Positions 24,152 to 33,076 of a stretch of 64,000 nt of DNA are shown piece by piece. The DNA lies in assembly GCA_028713995.1 (NCBI GenBank), contig JAQTNF010000006.1, positions 1 to 64,000 of the forward strand, given 5' to 3'. The position numbers and the translations under genes are program-made. The notes beneath the pieces are model-generated. The model did no database searches, had not been told where the DNA came from, and was given only the letters and a program-made list of their open reading frames with translations. The stretch's first letter is position 1. Every line of letters starts with the position of its first letter. Origin of the DNA: Deltaproteobacteria bacterium. GTDB lineage: Bacteria; Myxococcota_A; Polyangia; JAAYKL01.

Positions 24152-25377
24152 TCGTACCTCAGCGCCTCGATGGGATCGAGGTTCATTGCCTTGCGCGCCG
24201 GATAGAGGCCGAACACGACCCCGACCGCCGCGCTGAACAGGAAAGCCACCGCCACGATGTCCGAGCGCACCACGAACGCCCAGACGAGGTTGTCGGCCAG
24301 GATCTTGGACACGCCGAAGCCGAGGCCGATGCCGAGCAGTCCCCCGGTCATCGAGAGCGTCATGGCCTCCACCAGGAACTGGGCCATGATGTGCACGGGC
24401 CTTGCGCCGACCGCCATGCGGATGCCGATCTCCCGTGTGCGCTCGGTGACGCTCACGAGCATGATGTTCATGATGCCGATACCGCCCACGAGCAACGAGA
24501 CGACGGCGATGGCGGCGAGCAGCCCGGTGAGCGTGTTCATTCCCTGCTGCCTCGCGCTCGCGATCTCGGTCAGGTTCCGCACGGCGAAGTCGTCGTCGGC
24601 GCGGTCCGCGATGTGGTGCCTGTCGGCCAGGATCGACGAGATCTGGTTCTGCGCGCGGAAGGTCTCCTCGGCCGAGCCGGCGCCCACGAAGATGACGCCC
24701 GTGATGAACTGCTGCAGCCCGCCCTGAAGCTTCCCGCGGAAGACCGAGATGGGGACGAACGCCGCGTCGTCGAGGTCCGTCCCTCCGAAGGACTGCCCCT
24801 TCTTCTCGAGGATGCCGATGACCTGGTAGGGCGTGCCCCTGATGCGCACCGGCTTGCCGACGGGGTCCACGCCCGTGCCGAAGACGTGCGAGACCACGGT
24901 CTGGCCGAGCACGACGACCTTCGCGTTCGTCTCGATGTCCGACGCCGAGAACATGGAACCCTCGGCCACGCGCCAGCTCCTGATGGGGAAGTACTCGGGC
25001 GTGGTGCCGTTCACCTGCGTGTTCCAGTTGCCGTCCTCCCCCACGATGGAGGTCTTCTGGCTCATGAGCGGGGCGGCGTAGCGCACGGAGGGTGCCTCGC
25101 TTCTTATGGCGTCGAGGTCGTCCCAGGTGAGCGTGGGCATGGAGCCCATCCCGCCCATGAACCCGCCCGAGCGCGTCGATCCCGAGGTGACGATGAGGAG
25201 GTTGGTGCCCATCTGCTCGAAGGCTTTCGACACGCTCGACTTGGCCCCCTCGCCCACCGCGACCATGGAGATGACCGAGCCCACGCCGATGATGACGCCG
25301 AGCATGGTGAGGAAGGAGCGCGTCTTGTTGCGCAAAAGAGCCCGCACGGCGATGGGGAACGGCTGCATGAGGTTCAC
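24148..25377 (-). CDS. ABC transporter permease, MacB/FtsX type
   Basis: 409 residues from GTG 25377, which overlaps the ATPase stop (GTGA) and has GGAGGTG at good spacing. The track merges it with upstream frame noise. One N-terminal helix (FLTMLGVIIGVGSVISMVAVGEGA, about 20-45), a large periplasmic MacB_PCD domain (about 50-280), and three C-terminal helices with GGIGIMNIMLVSVTERTREIGIRMAVGA, the FtsX signature. It transmits ATP hydrolysis to periplasmic cargo movement. In E. coli MacB the ATPase and permease are one chain; here they are separate genes, as in many LolCDE/MacB-like systems. Confidence 0.9.
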   Translation of the reverse strand: MNLMQPFPIAVRALLRNKTRSFLTMLGVIIGVGSVISMVAVGEGAKSSVSKAFEQMGTNLLIVTSGSTRSGGFMGGMGSMPTLTWDDLDAIRSEAPSVRYAAPLMSQKTSIVGEDGNWNTQVNGTTPEYFPIRSWRVAEGSMFSASDIETNAKVVVLGQTVVSHVFGTGVDPVGKPVRIRGTPYQVIGILEKKGQSFGGTDLDDAAFVPISVFRGKLQGGLQQFITGVIFVGAGSAEETFRAQNQISSILADRHHIADRADDDFAVRNLTEIASARQQGMNTLTGLLAAIAVVSLLVGGIGIMNIMLVSVTERTREIGIRMAVGARPVHIMAQFLVEAMTLSMTGGLLGIGLGFGVSKILADNLVWAFVVRSDIVAVAFLFSAAVGVVFGLYPARKAMNLDPIEALRYE

Positions 25378-26093
25378 GGCGCACCTCCGGCGGCCCGCGC
25401 GTCCCTGGCGGTCTGGCACGCGTCCGAGACGATGCGCCCGTCCCGCGTGGCGATCACGCGCGCCGCGAAGCCGGCCACGTCGGGCTCGTGCGTCACCACG
25501 AGCACCGTGAGCCCGGCGCGCCACAGGTCCTGGAACAGCGCCATGACGTCGATGCTCGTACGCGTGTCCAGGTTGCCGGTGGGCTCGTCGGCCAGGATGA
25601 GGCGCGGGCTCGTGACGAGAGCGCGGGCGATGGCCACGCGCTGCTGCTGCCCGCCGGAAAGCTGGGACGGCGCGTGGTGCGCGCGATCCGTGAGGCCGAC
25701 GCGATCGAGCGCCTCCCGCGCCCTGCGGATGCGCTCGCGCCGCGGCGCGCCCGAGTACACGAGCGGCAGCTCCACGTTCTCGAGCGCCGAGGTGCGCGCG
25801 AGCAGGTTGAAGCCCTGGAACACGAAGCCGATGGTGCGGTTGCGTTCCTCGGCCAGCCTTCCGCGGTCGAAGGTCGTCACGTCGCGCCCGTCGAGCAGGT
25901 AGCGCCCGGTGGTGGGCCGGTCCAGGCACCCGAGGATGTTCATCAGCGTGGACTTCCCCGAGCCCGAGGGGCCCATGATCGCCACGAACTCTCCCGCTCC
26001 CACCTCGAGGTCGACACCCGCGAGCGCGTGCACCTCGGTCTCCCCGGCCCTGTAGACCTTGGAGACGCCCTCGAGCCGGATCACGGGCTTCAT
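25374..26093 (-). CDS. ABC transporter ATPase, MacB/LolD type
   Basis: 239 residues. Walker A GPSGSGKST (about 41-49), Q-loop GFVFQGFNLLARTSALENVELPLVY, signature QLSGGQQQRVAIARAL, Walker B RLILADEPTGNLD, H-loop VVTHEP. The pattern is that of the LolD/MacB branch. ATG 26093 lies one base after the adaptor stop, and its stop overlaps the permease start. With the adjacent adaptor and TolC genes this points to tripartite export of a drug, toxin or lipid-like substrate. Confidence 0.92.
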   Translation of the reverse strand: MKPVIRLEGVSKVYRAGETEVHALAGVDLEVGAGEFVAIMGPSGSGKSTLMNILGCLDRPTTGRYLLDGRDVTTFDRGRLAEERNRTIGFVFQGFNLLARTSALENVELPLVYSGAPRRERIRRAREALDRVGLTDRAHHAPSQLSGGQQQRVAIARALVTSPRLILADEPTGNLDTRTSIDVMALFQDLWRAGLTVLVVTHEPDVAGFAARVIATRDGRIVSDACQTARDARAAGGAP

Positions 26094-26094
26094 G

Positions 26095-27318
26095 TCAGAA
26101 CGGCCTCTTCTGCGGCATCGCGCTTGGATCGACCACGATCTCGGTGACGAGCGCCTGGCCGTCCTTGACCTCGCCGCCCAGCAGCTCGGTCCACGTCCCG
26201 TCCGTCAGTCCCACGTGTACCTTGCGCGTCACCGGGCGGTTGTCCACGAGGATCCACACCATGCGCTCCCCGGGTTCCCGCTCCTCGCGCGCCTTTTTCT
26301 TGGCGGGCTCGCCGCGCCCGGTGTCGCCGGAAGCGATCCTGAGCTGATCCGGATCGGGCCTGAACCGCAGCGCCGCGTTGGGGATGCGCAGCACGTCCGC
26401 GCGCTCGGCGTAGACGAACGTCACGTTCGCGGTCATGCCCGGCTTGAGCGCCAGATCGGCGTTGTCCACGTCGATGACCGCGTCGTAGGTCACCACGCCC
26501 TGCACGGTCGTGGCCGCGTCGCGCACCTGCCGCACCACCCCCTCGAACTTGCGCTCCGGGTAGGCGTCCACGAGGAACGTGACCTTCATCGAGGCGCGCA
26601 CCTTGCCCACATCCGCCTCGGACACGGACGTGTCGACCTGCATCTTGGACAGGTCCTGGGCGATGGTGAAGAGGGTCGGCGACTGGAACGAGGCCGCCAC
26701 GGTCTGGCCCACGTCGATGTTGCGCGACACGACCACCCCGTCGATGGGCGACGAGATGGTGGTGTAGGCGAGGTTGATCTCGGCCTGGACGAGCGCGGCC
26801 CGGGCCTGCTCCACGCTGGCCGTGGCCACCCTGACCTGGGCCTTCGCGGCCTCGAACGCGGCCTCGTTCGTTTCGCTCTCGGCCTGCGCGACGAGCTTCA
26901 GGCCGGCAAGCGCCGTGGCGCGATCGAACTGCCTCTTCGCGTCCTCCGCCTGCACGCGCGCCTTCTCCAGGTTGGCTTGCGCGGAGGCGAGGTTGGCCCT
27001 CCCCTGGGCCAGGGCGGCCGTGAAGAACCTCGGATCGATGGTCGCGATGACGTCGTCCTTCTTGACCCTTGAGCCGAAGTCCACACGGATGGAGTCGATG
27101 CGCCCGGACACCTGGCTGCCGACCTGGACGGTCACGAGCGCCGAGAGAGCGCCGCTGGCCGTGACCTTGGCGGTGATGCCGCCGCGCTCGATCTTGGCGG
27201 TCTCGTACCGCACCTTTGACTCCGAAGAGCGCGGCAGAAAGCGCCACCCTGCGATCCCGAGGCCCAGGGCCGCGACGAGCGGGACGAGCCATCTGAGCAT
27301 CTTTTTCATGGGGGCCAT
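26095..27318 (-). CDS. MacA-like efflux adaptor
   Basis: 407 residues. N-terminal membrane anchor (MLRWLVPLVAALGLGIAGW), then lipoyl half VGSQVSGRIDSIRVDFGSRVKKDDVIATIDP, a long coiled-coil hairpin (about 95-170), second lipoyl half TTISSPIDGVVVSRNIDVGQTVAASFQSPTLF, and barrel domains. A Lys/Arg/Glu-rich insertion (KKKAREEREPGER, about 345-358) sits in the membrane-proximal domain. It joins permease and TolC. Two ATG codons (27318, 27309) are possible and neither has an obvious ribosome site. The small CxxC gene lies 30 bases upstream. Confidence 0.88.
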   Translation of the reverse strand: MAPMKKMLRWLVPLVAALGLGIAGWRFLPRSSESKVRYETAKIERGGITAKVTASGALSALVTVQVGSQVSGRIDSIRVDFGSRVKKDDVIATIDPRFFTAALAQGRANLASAQANLEKARVQAEDAKRQFDRATALAGLKLVAQAESETNEAAFEAAKAQVRVATASVEQARAALVQAEINLAYTTISSPIDGVVVSRNIDVGQTVAASFQSPTLFTIAQDLSKMQVDTSVSEADVGKVRASMKVTFLVDAYPERKFEGVVRQVRDAATTVQGVVTYDAVIDVDNADLALKPGMTANVTFVYAERADVLRIPNAALRFRPDPDQLRIASGDTGRGEPAKKKAREEREPGERMVWILVDNRPVTRKVHVGLTDGTWTELLGGEVKDGQALVTEIVVDPSAMPQKRPF

Positions 27319-27348
27319 TGTAGTTTTTGGAACGACTGACTGCGAGAG

Positions 27349-27555
27349 CTATTCCTTCTCGGCCTCGCAGGCCGCGCACAGGGGGCCCGGGTCGCCCTCG
27401 TCGAGGGGCGCGCCGCAGGCCGCGCAGGCCGCGGGCCCCTGTGGCTTCTCGCGAGGTGGATCCTTGTGGATCATGGGACCGGCGTTTTTCCGCTGCCGCG
27501 CCGGCACGGCGTAAGCGTTTCGCGGCTTCACAACGGATTTCTTCTTCTTCACCAT
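27349..27555 (-). CDS. Small two-CxxC zinc-ribbon-like protein
   Basis: 68 residues, absent as such from the track (tail of a long ORF). ATG 27555 has AAAGGG upstream. A basic N-terminus (MVKKKKSVVKPRN) is followed by CAACGAP and, 15 residues later, PLCAACEAEKE: two CxxC pairs that could bind one zinc. It lies between the YjgN-like gene and the MacA-like gene on the same strand. Function unknown. Confidence 0.5.
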   Translation of the reverse strand: MVKKKKSVVKPRNAYAVPARQRKNAGPMIHKDPPREKPQGPAACAACGAPLDEGDPGPLCAACEAEKE

Positions 27556-27614
27556 GCCAAGGGCCCTTTCGCCGACGGAGCGATTTCCCCAACGTGGAGA
27601 AGAACGGCGCGCGG

Positions 27615-28436
27615 CTACCTGGCGGGCGCGAAGCGGGTGTTCTCGGTGCGGAAGCGCAGGACCTTGGTCATGTACCAGGCCCCGTAGATGCCGAGGGTGA
27701 TGATGGTGAGCAGGATCCCGACCAGGTTCAGCACGAAGAACTGGCCGCCCGTGCCTGTGAAGTCGCCGGCGAGCGTCTCGCCGCCCGACGTGACGCGCGT
27801 GCCTTCCGAGAAGAACTTGTAGAGCTTCACCTGGAACCAACAGGCGTAGATGCCGAGCGTCACCAGCGTGAGCAGGTAGCCCACGAGGAACGTGACGAAC
27901 AGCGAGCCGCCCGTGGCGACGAAATCGATCGTCGCGTGGGGCTGTCCGCCCTGCAGGATCTCGGTGTTGCTGAAAATGACCTTGGTCAGCTTGCAGCAGA
28001 ACCAGGCGCCGTAGATGCCGAACGTGATCATCGTGAGCAGCATGCCGACCAGATAGGTCACGAAGATCGTCCCGCCCGTGCCGTTGAACCGGAGCGCATA
28101 GGTCGTGCCGTCCTCGGCGCGCGCCTCGGTGTTCTCCGCGATGTAGTGCAGGAGCTTGGCCACGAACCAGGCGCCGTAGATGCCGAAGGTGACGAGGGTG
28201 AGCAGCCCGCCCACCAGGTTGATGACGAAGAGCCTGCCGCCCGTGCCCTTGAAGTCGAGCTTGAGCATCCCCTTGTCCGTTCCCCTCATCCTCGTGTGCT
28301 CGAGCACGTACTTGAGCAGCGACACGACAAACCACGGGGCGTAGATGCCGAACGTGATCATCGTGAGCAGGATCCCCACAAGGTACTTCACGAACAGACC
28401 CCCACCCGTTCCCCGAAACTCGAATGTCTTCTCCAT
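27615..28436 (-). CDS. YjgN-like (DUF898) membrane protein with five tandem repeats
   Basis: 273 residues made of five units of about 55 residues. Each begins FxGTGGxLFVxxLVG and continues as a hydrophobic helix (LLTxITFGIYGAWF), then a polar segment. Units start near residues 6, 61, 116, 170 and 224. Each unit carries the GIY-x-x-W(F/Y) motif of DUF898 proteins. ATG 28436 has GGAAGGGG upstream. Role unknown: DUF898 proteins are uncharacterised membrane proteins. It is divergent from the helicase gene. Confidence 0.8.
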   Translation of the reverse strand: MEKTFEFRGTGGGLFVKYLVGILLTMITFGIYAPWFVVSLLKYVLEHTRMRGTDKGMLKLDFKGTGGRLFVINLVGGLLTLVTFGIYGAWFVAKLLHYIAENTEARAEDGTTYALRFNGTGGTIFVTYLVGMLLTMITFGIYGAWFCCKLTKVIFSNTEILQGGQPHATIDFVATGGSLFVTFLVGYLLTLVTLGIYACWFQVKLYKFFSEGTRVTSGGETLAGDFTGTGGQFFVLNLVGILLTIITLGIYGAWYMTKVLRFRTENTRFAPAR

Positions 28437-28550
28437 GGTCGTACCCCTTCCTTTGTTTTGTTGAGCCCTTTGATGCCCGTAGTCCGCTGACTGTACCCGA
28501 TGTCGCGCTCATGGACAACGGCACGCCGATGCGTGTATGGGACGAGCGTC

Positions 28551-31103
28551 ATGACCGACGGAAAGGCGCCGCTCGCGAGGCTGCTCGCGACCATCGAGAC
28601 CGACGAGCCGGACGCGGATCTGCTGCTCGACCGGTTCCTCGACTACGCGGGCTCGCTCGGGCTCACGCTCTACCCGGCGCAGGAGGAGGCCATCCTGGCC
28701 GTGCTCGAGGGGAGGCACGTGGTCCTCGGCACGCCCACGGGCTCGGGCAAGTCGCTCGTGGCGCTCGCCATGCACTTCAAGGCCATGGCCGAGCGCCGGC
28801 TCTCGTTCTACACCGCGCCCACCAAGGCGCTCGTGAACGAGAAGTTCTTCGCCCTGTGCGACGCGTTCGGGCCGGCCGACGTGGGCATGCTCACCGGCGA
28901 CGCGAGCGTGAACCGCGAGGCGCCCATCATCTGCTGCACGGCCGAGATCCTGGCCAACATGGCCCTGCGCGACGGCGCCTGCGACGTGAGCTACGCGGTC
29001 ATGGACGAGTTCCACTTTTACGGGGACAAGGAGCGCGGCGCGGCCTGGCAGATCCCGCTCGTGACGTTACGCGACACCCAGTTCCTGCTCATGTCCGCCA
29101 CCCTCGGCGACACGACCGAGATCGAGCGCAAGGTGGAGGGCTTCACGGACAGGGCCGTGGCCGCGGTGAGCGGCAGGCAGCGGCCGGTGCCCCTCTCGTT
29201 CGAGTACCGCGAGACGCCGCTCCACGAGACCATCGAGGATCTGCTCACCGCCGGCGAGGCGCCCATCTACCTCGTGAGCTTCACCCAGCGCCAGGTCGCC
29301 GAGGAGGCGCAGAACTTGGTGAGCGCCGGCATCGCGTCCAGGGAAGACAGGGCGACGATCGGCCGCGAGCTTGCGGGCTCGCGCTTCGACACGCCCTACG
29401 GCAAGGAGTTCCAGCGCCTGACGCGCGCCGGGGTGGGCGTGCACCACGCGGGCCTGCTGCCGCGCTACCGCCTGCTCGTCGAGAAGCTGTCGCAGGCCGG
29501 GCTGCTCAAGGTGGTGAGCGGCACGGACAGCCTGGGCGTGGGCGTCAACGTGCCCATCCGCACCGTGGTCTTCACCAAGCTGTGCAAGTACGACGGCGAG
29601 AAGACCCAGATCCTCTCGGCGCGCGAGTTCCACCAGATCGCGGGCCGCGCCGGTCGTAAGGGGTTCGACGACCACGGTCGCGTGGTGGCGCAGGCGCCGG
29701 AGCACGTCATCGAGAACAAGCGCATCGAGATGAAGCTCGCGAAGAACCCGCACCTGCGCAACAAGCTGCACAAGCGAAAGGCCCCGGAGCGCAACTTCGT
29801 GAACTGGGACAAGAAGACCTTCGAGCGGCTCGAAGGATCGAGGCCCGAGCCGCTCACGCCCAGGCTCGAGGTGGGCCACGGCATGATCGTGAACGTCATG
29901 CGCGCAGGCGGCGGCGGGCCCGACGGCGGGTACAGGAGGCTCGTGGAGATCGTGAGGAGCTCGCACGTCCACGACGGCGAGAAGAGGCGGCAGCTTCGAC
30001 GCGCGGCGTCCCTGGTCCGGTCGCTGCGGTACGTGGGGGTGGTGGAGCTCGTGCCCGACCCCGGGCGCCGGGGCTCGCGCCTGCGGCTGCACGCGGACCT
30101 GCAGGAGGACTTCTCGTTGCACCACGCCCTGTCGCTCTACCTCGTCGAGGCCATCGAGCGCCTCGACCGCGCCGCCGAGACCTACGCCCTCGACGCGGTC
30201 ACGCTCGTGGAGTCGATCATCGAGGATCCGGACATCATCTTGCGGCGCCAGGTCGATCGCCTCAAGGATGCGCTCGTCGCGCGGATGAAGGCCGAGGGCG
30301 TGGAGTACGAGGATCGCATGCGGGAGCTCGAGAAGGTGGAGCACCCGAAGCCCCTGCGCGACTTCGTCTACGACACGTTCAACGCCTTTGCCGCGATCCA
30401 CCCCTGGGTGGGCACCGAGAACATCAGGCCCAAGTCGATCGCCCGCGAGATGTACGAGAAGTGCATGGGGTTCAACGATTTCGTGATCGAGTACGGGCTC
30501 GAGCGGAGCGAAGGGCTGCTCCTGCGGTACCTGTCCCAGTTCGTGCGCACGCTCGTGCAGAACGTGCCCGCCCCGGCCAGGGACGAGGCCCTCGAGGACG
30601 TGATCGACTACTTCTACGCGCTCGTGCACATGGTGGACGCGAGCCTGCTCGAGGAGTGGGAGGCGCGCATGGAGGGCAGGCAGCGCGCTCCTTTGCGCGG
30701 CGGGGTCGAGAAGAAGGACGCGTCCGATCTGGCGAACGATCCGCGCAAGCTCAAGGCGCGCCTTCGCGGCGAGATGCTGCGCCTGCTCGGGTGCCTGGCA
30801 AAGGCCCGCTTCGACGAGGCGCTCGAGTTCCTGCGGCCGGGCGAAGAGGCGTGGACGGAGCGGCGGCTGTCGGAGGCCATGGCGCCCTTCTACGAGGCCT
30901 GCGGAGCGATCGACCTCACGCCGCGCGGCCGCAGGCCCGAGCACACGTTCGTGCGCGAGACCGGCAGGCGCACCTACGAGGTTGTCCAGCGCATCGTCGC
31001 GAAGGACGGCTCCGACGATTGGATGCTCGTGGCCGAGGTCGATCTGTCGAGGCCGTTCGACGAGGCCGAGCCGCTCATCGCGCTCAAGCATGTGGGAACG
31101 TGA
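28551..31103 (+). CDS. Ski2-like DEAD/H helicase with DUF3516 C-terminal region
   Basis: 850 residues from ATG 28551; the track start is 17 codons upstream. Motif I GTPTGSGKS (about 57-65), Ia TAPTKALVNE, motif II DEFH (Asp-Glu-Phe-His rather than DEAH), motif III MSATLGD, and a helicase C domain with VHHAGLLPRYR, VVSGTDSLGVGVNVPIRTVVF and QIAGRAGRKG, which is typical of the Ski2/Mtr4 group. The second half matches the long DUF3516 extension. Likely an RNA or DNA helicase; its pathway is unknown. It stands alone. Confidence 0.85.
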   Translation: MTDGKAPLARLLATIETDEPDADLLLDRFLDYAGSLGLTLYPAQEEAILAVLEGRHVVLGTPTGSGKSLVALAMHFKAMAERRLSFYTAPTKALVNEKFFALCDAFGPADVGMLTGDASVNREAPIICCTAEILANMALRDGACDVSYAVMDEFHFYGDKERGAAWQIPLVTLRDTQFLLMSATLGDTTEIERKVEGFTDRAVAAVSGRQRPVPLSFEYRETPLHETIEDLLTAGEAPIYLVSFTQRQVAEEAQNLVSAGIASREDRATIGRELAGSRFDTPYGKEFQRLTRAGVGVHHAGLLPRYRLLVEKLSQAGLLKVVSGTDSLGVGVNVPIRTVVFTKLCKYDGEKTQILSAREFHQIAGRAGRKGFDDHGRVVAQAPEHVIENKRIEMKLAKNPHLRNKLHKRKAPERNFVNWDKKTFERLEGSRPEPLTPRLEVGHGMIVNVMRAGGGGPDGGYRRLVEIVRSSHVHDGEKRRQLRRAASLVRSLRYVGVVELVPDPGRRGSRLRLHADLQEDFSLHHALSLYLVEAIERLDRAAETYALDAVTLVESIIEDPDIILRRQVDRLKDALVARMKAEGVEYEDRMRELEKVEHPKPLRDFVYDTFNAFAAIHPWVGTENIRPKSIAREMYEKCMGFNDFVIEYGLERSEGLLLRYLSQFVRTLVQNVPAPARDEALEDVIDYFYALVHMVDASLLEEWEARMEGRQRAPLRGGVEKKDASDLANDPRKLKARLRGEMLRLLGCLAKARFDEALEFLRPGEEAWTERRLSEAMAPFYEACGAIDLTPRGRRPEHTFVRETGRRTYEVVQRIVAKDGSDDWMLVAEVDLSRPFDEAEPLIALKHVGT

Positions 31104-31169
31104 GACCCATGCCGGGTGGCGGACCGCGCTTTGCCGCCGCTCGCATCGAATGAAAAGGAATGACCGGCC

Positions 31170-33056
31170 GTGGAACGGATAAAATCAATCAGCGAGCTGA
31201 AGCAGATACAGGAGAAACTGGCAAAGGGCAGGGACCCGGGGAGGCCCCTGATTTCCGTCTGCGGAGGAACCGGCTGCCGCGCCTCCGGCTGCAAGGATGT
31301 CGTGAAAGCGCTCACGGAGTCGCTCGAAGCGCACAAGCTCAAGGGCAAGGTGGACCTGCGCGTGACCGGGTGCCAGGGGTTCTGTGAGAGAGGGCCCCTT
31401 CTCGTCATCAGGCCCAAGGGCATCTTCTACCAGCTGATCGAGCCCAAGGATGTTGATGAAATTGTGACGAGCTTTTCCAATGATGCTCCCCCGATAGAGA
31501 GGCTTCTCTACAAATCCCCGATTGACAAGAGGACATACGTGAAAGAGGAGGATGTCCCGTTCTACAAGCACCAGCAGAAGATCATTTCCGGGCTGAACGG
31601 ATTCATCGACCCGACTTCCATCGAGGACTACCTGGCGCTCGGAGGCTACACGGCGCTTTCGACCTGTCTTCGCTCAATAAAGCCGGAAGCCATCATAGAC
31701 ATGATCATCAAAAGCGGGCTGAGGGGGCGCGGCGGCGGGGGGTTCCCGACGGGGGTGAAGTGGAAATCGTGCAGGGACGCGGGCGAACGCAAGAACGAGA
31801 AGAAGCGCTACGTGCTGTGCAACGCGGACGAGGGAGACCCGGGCGCGTTCATGGACTGTTCATTGCTGGAGGGCAACCCGCACAGCGTGATTGAAGGCAT
31901 GATCATCGGAGCCTTCGCCATAGGCTCGGACGAGGGGTACGTTTACATCCGCCATGAATACCCCATGGCCTTGAGGACGCTGACCACGGCCATCGCGCAG
32001 GCGCGCGAGGCGGGGCTGCTCGGGAAGAACATCCTGGGAACGGACTTCTCGTTCGATATGAAAATCAACCGCGGGGGCGGAGCGTTCGTGTGCGGGGAGT
32101 CGACCGCGCTCATGGCGAGCATCGAGGGATTCGTCGGTGAGCCGCGCGCAAAGCACATACACACCGTCGAGGCGGGTCTCTACGAAAAGCCGTCCAACCT
32201 CAACAACGTCGAAACCTGGGCGAACGTCCCGGTGATCATCAACAGGGGTGTGGGCTGGTACACTTCGATCGGGACCGGGGATGTGTCAAAGGACCCCTGG
32301 GGAGGATCCAAGGGAACGAAGATCTTCAGCCTGGTCGGCAAGGTCAACAACACGGGGCTCGTCGAGGTGCCGATGGGGATGAGCCTGCGAAAGATCATTT
32401 ATGACGTGGGCGGGGGAATAAAGGCGGACAAGAAATTCAAGGCGGTGCAGACTGGAGGGCCGTCCGGCGGATGCATACCTTCGACGCTGCTCGACCTGCC
32501 GGTGGACTTCGACGAGCTGACCAAGGTCGGCTCGATGATGGGATCGGGCGGGATGATCGTGATGGACGAGGACACGTGCATGGTGGACGTGGCCAAGTAC
32601 TTCACGAGCTTCCTCGCAAAGGAATCATGCGGCAAATGCGTAACGTGCCGCGAGGGACTCATCAGGATGAGCGAGATCCTCGGCAGGATCACGGACGGCG
32701 GGGGCTGGCCGGGAGACCTCGAGTTGATAGAGCGGGTTTCGAAAACCATCGCGGAGGCGTCAATGTGCGCGCTCGGCGGGTTCGCGCCCAACCCGGTGAT
32801 GAGCACCCTGAAATATTTCAGGGATGAATACGAGACCCACATAAACAAAAAGAAGTGCCCGGCGCATGTCTGCAAGGCGCTCATCAGGTTCGATATCAAT
32901 GACAAGTGCAGCGGCTGCACCCTGTGTGCGAGGAACTGCCCGGTGAGCTGCATCGCGGGGAAGAAGAACGAGCTGCACGTGATCGATCAGGCGAAGTGCA
33001 TACGCTGCTGGGTCTGCCGCGAGGTGTGCAAGTTCCAGGCAGTGGACGTGGACTAG
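31170..33056 (+). CDS. NuoF/HndC-like NADH-binding iron-sulfur flavoprotein
   Basis: 628 residues from GTG 31170. Order: thioredoxin-like 2Fe-2S domain (CGGTGCRASGC, then TGCQGFCERGP; about 30-75), NuoF 51-kDa domain with RGRGGGGFPTGVKWKSC and NADEGDPGAFMDCSLLEGNPH (NADH/FMN), SLBB domain, 4Fe-4S site SCGKCVTCREG, and two ferredoxin 4Fe-4S clusters at the C-terminus (CSGCTLCARNCPVSC, CIRCWVCREVC). This is the layout of NADP-reducing hydrogenase HndC, bifurcating enzymes and the NuoF-like BamH subunit. No partner subunits lie beside it. Lower GC and many AGG, ATA and AAA codons set it apart, which suggests transfer from a lower-GC donor. Confidence 0.88.
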   Translation: MERIKSISELKQIQEKLAKGRDPGRPLISVCGGTGCRASGCKDVVKALTESLEAHKLKGKVDLRVTGCQGFCERGPLLVIRPKGIFYQLIEPKDVDEIVTSFSNDAPPIERLLYKSPIDKRTYVKEEDVPFYKHQQKIISGLNGFIDPTSIEDYLALGGYTALSTCLRSIKPEAIIDMIIKSGLRGRGGGGFPTGVKWKSCRDAGERKNEKKRYVLCNADEGDPGAFMDCSLLEGNPHSVIEGMIIGAFAIGSDEGYVYIRHEYPMALRTLTTAIAQAREAGLLGKNILGTDFSFDMKINRGGGAFVCGESTALMASIEGFVGEPRAKHIHTVEAGLYEKPSNLNNVETWANVPVIINRGVGWYTSIGTGDVSKDPWGGSKGTKIFSLVGKVNNTGLVEVPMGMSLRKIIYDVGGGIKADKKFKAVQTGGPSGGCIPSTLLDLPVDFDELTKVGSMMGSGGMIVMDEDTCMVDVAKYFTSFLAKESCGKCVTCREGLIRMSEILGRITDGGGWPGDLELIERVSKTIAEASMCALGGFAPNPVMSTLKYFRDEYETHINKKKCPAHVCKALIRFDINDKCSGCTLCARNCPVSCIAGKKNELHVIDQAKCIRCWVCREVCKFQAVDVD

Positions 33057-33076
33057 GCGAAGAGCGGAGAGCGGAC

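Noticed and set aside
22805-24205. 466-residue plus-strand ORF over the tolC-like gene
   Set aside because: Antisense shadow with Arg/Leu/His-rich composition and no motifs.
22817-25384. 855-residue ORF on the minus strand
   Set aside because: The TolC protein begins at 24151 with a signal peptide; the upstream part is a shadow of the permease gene.
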